Assembly: GCF_000805335.1 (NCBI RefSeq)
Contig: NZ_KN708638.1
Location: 939,971 to 985,353 of the forward strand
Source: Streptomyces sp. CT34
GTDB taxonomy: Bacteria > Actinomycetota > Actinomycetes > Streptomycetales > Streptomycetaceae
Length of the DNA: 45,383 bases
Direction: 5' to 3'
The position numbers were made by a program, and so were the translations under genes. This document shows, piece after piece, positions 43,242 to 45,383 of the stretch (its first letter is position 1; the number at the start of each line of letters is the position of its first letter). A model generated the notes under the pieces. That model was not told where the DNA came from. It ran no database searches and worked only from the letters and a program-made list of their open reading frames with translations.

Positions 43242-44072
43242 GTGAAGATCTTCGTCTCCTCCGACATGGAAGGCACCACGGGAGTCGTCGACTGGTCGCA
43301 GTGTCGGGCCGAGGAGTCGGCCGCCGAATACGCCTACTACCGCGGCCTGTTGCAGCACGAGGTCAATGCCGCGATCGACGGGGCGCGGGCCGGCGGCGCG
43401 ACCGCGTTCCTGGTCAACGACTCGCACGGAAAGATGGCCAATCTGCGCCCGGACGCCCTCGCGGGACGGGCCCGCTACCTGTCCGGCCGGCACAAGCCCC
43501 TCTACATGATGCAGGGCCTCGACCCGTCGTTCGACGGCGTCTTCTTCGTCTCGTACCACGGCTCGATGGCCGGCTCCCCGGCGACGCTCTCGCACACCTA
43601 CAACCCCCGGGCGATCGGCGAGGTACTCCTCAACGGCATCACCGCCGGGGAGAGCGCGATCAACGCCCTGGTGGCGCTGGGCCACCGGGTTCCGGTCGCG
43701 CTCATCACCGGCGACGACACGACGGCCGCCGAGATCGCACCGTTCTGCCCGGACGTCCGCAGCGCCGTCGTCAAGTCGTCCCTCTCCCGGTTCGCCGCGG
43801 ACAGCCTGCACCCCGAAGACGCCCGCGAGTTGATCCGCAGGACCGCCCGGGAGGCCGTCCGCGCGCTGCCCGGGACCGGCCTCCCGCGCATCGATCTGCC
43901 GGCCACGCTGACCGTACGGTTCCGCAATCCGGACCTGGCCGACATGGCCGCCTGGATCACCGGCGTCGTCCCCGTCGACGCCGTCACGGTCCGGCTCACG
44001 GACGAGGACCCGGTCCGCCTCTACCGGCGGTTCGTGACGGTCGTCCTCCTCACCCGGGGCATCGCGGAGTGA
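43242..44072 (+). CDS. M55-family D-aminopeptidase (DppA-like)
   Basis: This 276-aa zinc peptidase has the DppA marks: SSDMEGTTG with D8 and E10 at the same positions as in Bacillus DppA, VNDSHGKMAN (H62), SYHGSMAG (H106) and NPRAIGEVLLNG with later Glu ligands. DppA removes D-amino acids from peptides and may recycle peptidoglycan peptides. GTG 43242 is chosen since the motif-bearing N-terminus begins there; GGGAG lies about 10 bases upstream. It is divergent from gamma-glutamyltransferase, another peptide-degrading enzyme. Confidence 0.92.
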   Translation: MKIFVSSDMEGTTGVVDWSQCRAEESAAEYAYYRGLLQHEVNAAIDGARAGGATAFLVNDSHGKMANLRPDALAGRARYLSGRHKPLYMMQGLDPSFDGVFFVSYHGSMAGSPATLSHTYNPRAIGEVLLNGITAGESAINALVALGHRVPVALITGDDTTAAEIAPFCPDVRSAVVKSSLSRFAADSLHPEDARELIRRTAREAVRALPGTGLPRIDLPATLTVRFRNPDLADMAAWITGVVPVDAVTVRLTDEDPVRLYRRFVTVVLLTRGIAE

Positions 44073-44191
44073 GGCCGGCCGCGGCGGAACGGAGGCCGGC
44101 AGCCGCCGACACCCGGATCCCGCAGGTCTGTTGACGTGCCGCCGCCCGTCCGCTGAGGTAGGCGCTGCGTGCCGTCGGCGGAGGAGAACCC

Positions 44192-44674
44192 GTGCGCATA
44201 CCGCGATTCCCGGAGCCCGGCGCGACCGGCTCGGTGACCGTCCGAGCCACCCCCGAGGCCGCGTACCGCGTCGTCAGCGACCCGCCCGTGATGGTCCGGT
44301 TCGCCGAGGAAGCGCATCGGGCCCGGTGGTTGCGGGGCGCCGGGACCGCGGCGGTGGGCGCCCGCTTCCGCGGCTACAACCGCAACGGTCTCCGCCGCTG
44401 GGTCACCACCTGCCGGGTCACGGACGCCGACCCGGACCGGCGCTTCGCCTACGAAGTGACGGCGTCACCACTGCGCATCCCCATCTCCCGCTGGCAGTAC
44501 GACATCGAGCCGACCGGCGAGGGCTGCACCGTCACCGAGACGAACTGGCTGCGGGTCCCCCTGTGGTTCATCCCCTTCGCCATCACGATCACCGGCGTCT
44601 CGGACCGCATCGGAACCAACGACGCCCACATCACCACCACCTTGCAGCGCCTCAAGGCACACCTGGAGCAGTAG
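44192..44674 (+). CDS. SRPBCC-family protein (polyketide cyclase/START-like)
   Basis: This 160-aa protein starts with GSVTVRATPEAAYRVVSDPP, a clear START/Bet v1-like beginning, and follows with GARFRGYNRNG and a terminal helix (HITTTLQRLKAHL). GAGGAG sits 7 bases before GTG 44192. Members bind hydrophobic ligands in a deep cavity; the role here is unknown. A strong terminator hairpin follows. Confidence 0.88.
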   Translation: MRIPRFPEPGATGSVTVRATPEAAYRVVSDPPVMVRFAEEAHRARWLRGAGTAAVGARFRGYNRNGLRRWVTTCRVTDADPDRRFAYEVTASPLRIPISRWQYDIEPTGEGCTVTETNWLRVPLWFIPFAITITGVSDRIGTNDAHITTTLQRLKAHLEQ

Positions 44675-44700
44675 CCACGGGAGGCCCGGCCCGCGCGAGC

Positions 44701-44748
44701 GCCGGCCGCAACTGAACAGCGCCTGGTCGACGTTCAGTTGCGGCCGGC
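44701..44748. terminator. 17-bp perfect hairpin after the SRPBCC gene
   Basis: GCCGGCCGCAACTGAAC (44701-44717) pairs perfectly with GTTCAGTTGCGGCCGGC (44732-44748) around a 14-base loop, between convergent genes. It can end transcription from the left gene. Confidence 0.8.
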
Positions 44749-44803
44749 TCAGCCGGTCCCCGGGAGCGCAGCTGCACCACCCCGCACACCGGACAGACGC
44801 GGA

Positions 44804-44827
44804 CAGGGCGGTCGCAAGACCGCCCTG
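44804..44827. terminator. Hairpin CAGGGCGGTC-GCAA-GACCGCCCTG after the ZIP gene
   Basis: A perfect 10-bp stem with a GCAA tetraloop lies 35 bases past the stop of the leftward ZIP transporter gene and is its likely terminator. Confidence 0.75.
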
Positions 44828-44862
44828 CCGGACTTCGCCGCCGCGTGCTCAGCGCGACGCGA

Positions 44863-45383
44863 TCACGCGCCGGCCGCGGTGACGACGGCGTCCGTGGCGA
44901 AGCCGAGGACCAGGCCGAGGAAGATGCAGCCGGTCGTGAGGTTCTTGCGGCCGGTCTTGCGGGCCACGGCGAGCAGTTCGATCACGACGTAGAGGATCGA
45001 GCCGGCGGCCAGGCCGAGGAAGGCGATCGAGAGGGTGTCGTTGACCAGGTGCTGGCCGACGACGGTACCGACGAACGTGGGGCCGCCGCCGATCAGACCG
45101 AGCAACAGCAGGGTGGTCCAGGAGGGACGTTCGCCCTCCGCCGCGAGCGGGGCGACGATGCCGAAGCCCTCGGTCGCGTTGTGCAGGCCGAACCCGATGA
45201 TGAGCAGGACGGCGAGCGAGAGTTCGCCCTGCGCGGCGGAGTTGCCGATCGCCAGGCCCTCGGCGAAGTTGTGCAGCCCGATACCGGTCGCGATCATCAG
45301 CGCGAGCGAGCCGGCCTGGCTGCGCTGCCGGGGCGCCAGCTCGGTGGCCGTCGCCGCACCGGGGCCGGCGGGGCGCCCCGCGG
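44863..45383 (-). CDS. ZIP-family metal transporter (partial, 5' end outside window)
   Basis: The C-terminal 172 residues of a ZIP-type divalent-metal permease are present. The two metal-binding helices are clear: GIGLHNFAEGLAIG and GFGLHNATEGFGI (H-N-x-x-E-G). Three more membrane helices follow. The frame is open to the window edge, so the Met at 45297 is internal and the true start is upstream of 45383. It resembles the GufA-like ZIP branch, which can move zinc or other metals. The direction of transport is not known. Confidence 0.88.
   Translation of the reverse strand, partial: AGRPAGPGAATATELAPRQRSQAGSLALMIATGIGLHNFAEGLAIGNSAAQGELSLAVLLIIGFGLHNATEGFGIVAPLAAEGERPSWTTLLLLGLIGGGPTFVGTVVGQHLVNDTLSIAFLGLAAGSILYVVIELLAVARKTGRKNLTTGCIFLGLVLGFATDAVVTAAGA

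Overview
The window is typical Streptomyces (or close relative) chromosome. GC is very high, third codon positions are almost always G or C, GTG and TTG starts are frequent, several genes look leaderless with a -10 hexamer about 6 bases before the start, and the families present (IclR, FadR, ECF-like sigma, XRE with zinc finger, AAA-associated nitrate/sulfonate ABC ATPases) are common there. I see no rRNA, tRNA, CRISPR array, insertion sequence, integrase or phage gene. All calls rest on reading translations by eye; no database search was possible.

Layout. 1-3.0 kb: start of an SsuB/TauB-like ABC ATPase (cut by the window edge), divergent from a CitA/DcuS-type sensor kinase and its CitB/DcuR-type response regulator. 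3.0-7.3 kb: a LysR regulator divergent from two alpha/beta hydrolases, then a DinB-like protein and a GNAT acetyltransferase. 7.4-10.8 kb: an asparagine-use operon (FadR-family regulator, amino acid permease, asparaginase of the Rhizobium AnsA/ReAV class) with 4-base overlaps. 11.1-14.5 kb: a nitrilase-family amidohydrolase, then an ArsR metal sensor divergent from a P1B-4 metal-exporting ATPase. 14.5-22.5 kb: a probable glycine betaine demethylation locus. Rieske monooxygenase, monomeric sarcosine oxidase and dimethylglycine oxidase are on the minus strand; a Rieske ferredoxin and its FAD reductase are on the plus strand; an IclR regulator lies between. Together they could strip betaine to glycine. 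22.5-25.1 kb: a small PH-like protein, a short-chain dehydrogenase and an ArsR-type regulator. 25.1-25.9 kb: a collapsed kdp potassium-pump operon. 26.4-32.3 kb: a divergent cold-shock-like protein, an ABC exporter, a tiny zinc-finger protein, decayed coding sequence, an ECF-like sigma protein and a zinc-finger XRE regulator, all on the minus strand. 32.7-36.5 kb: a tyrosine-phosphatase-like protein, a TetR/DUF4345 divergent pair, a secreted HNH nuclease with an overlapping small gene, and a MerR-type effector domain lacking its DNA-binding part. 36.6-39.8 kb: a fused double permease and its ATPase. 39.8-45.4 kb: a glyoxalase-fold (VOC) protein with an upstream small ORF and tandem hairpins, gamma-glutamyltransferase, a DppA-type D-aminopeptidase, an SRPBCC protein and the end of a ZIP metal transporter.

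The points most worth following are the two promoters of the betaine locus that share a GTTGCG motif, the in-frame 18-bp tandem repeats inside dimethylglycine oxidase, the kdp remnant with preserved operon junctions, the small ORF plus mutually exclusive hairpins before the VOC gene, and the cluster of small or decayed minus-strand reading frames around 29-30 kb. I did not find a clearly new multi-gene system.
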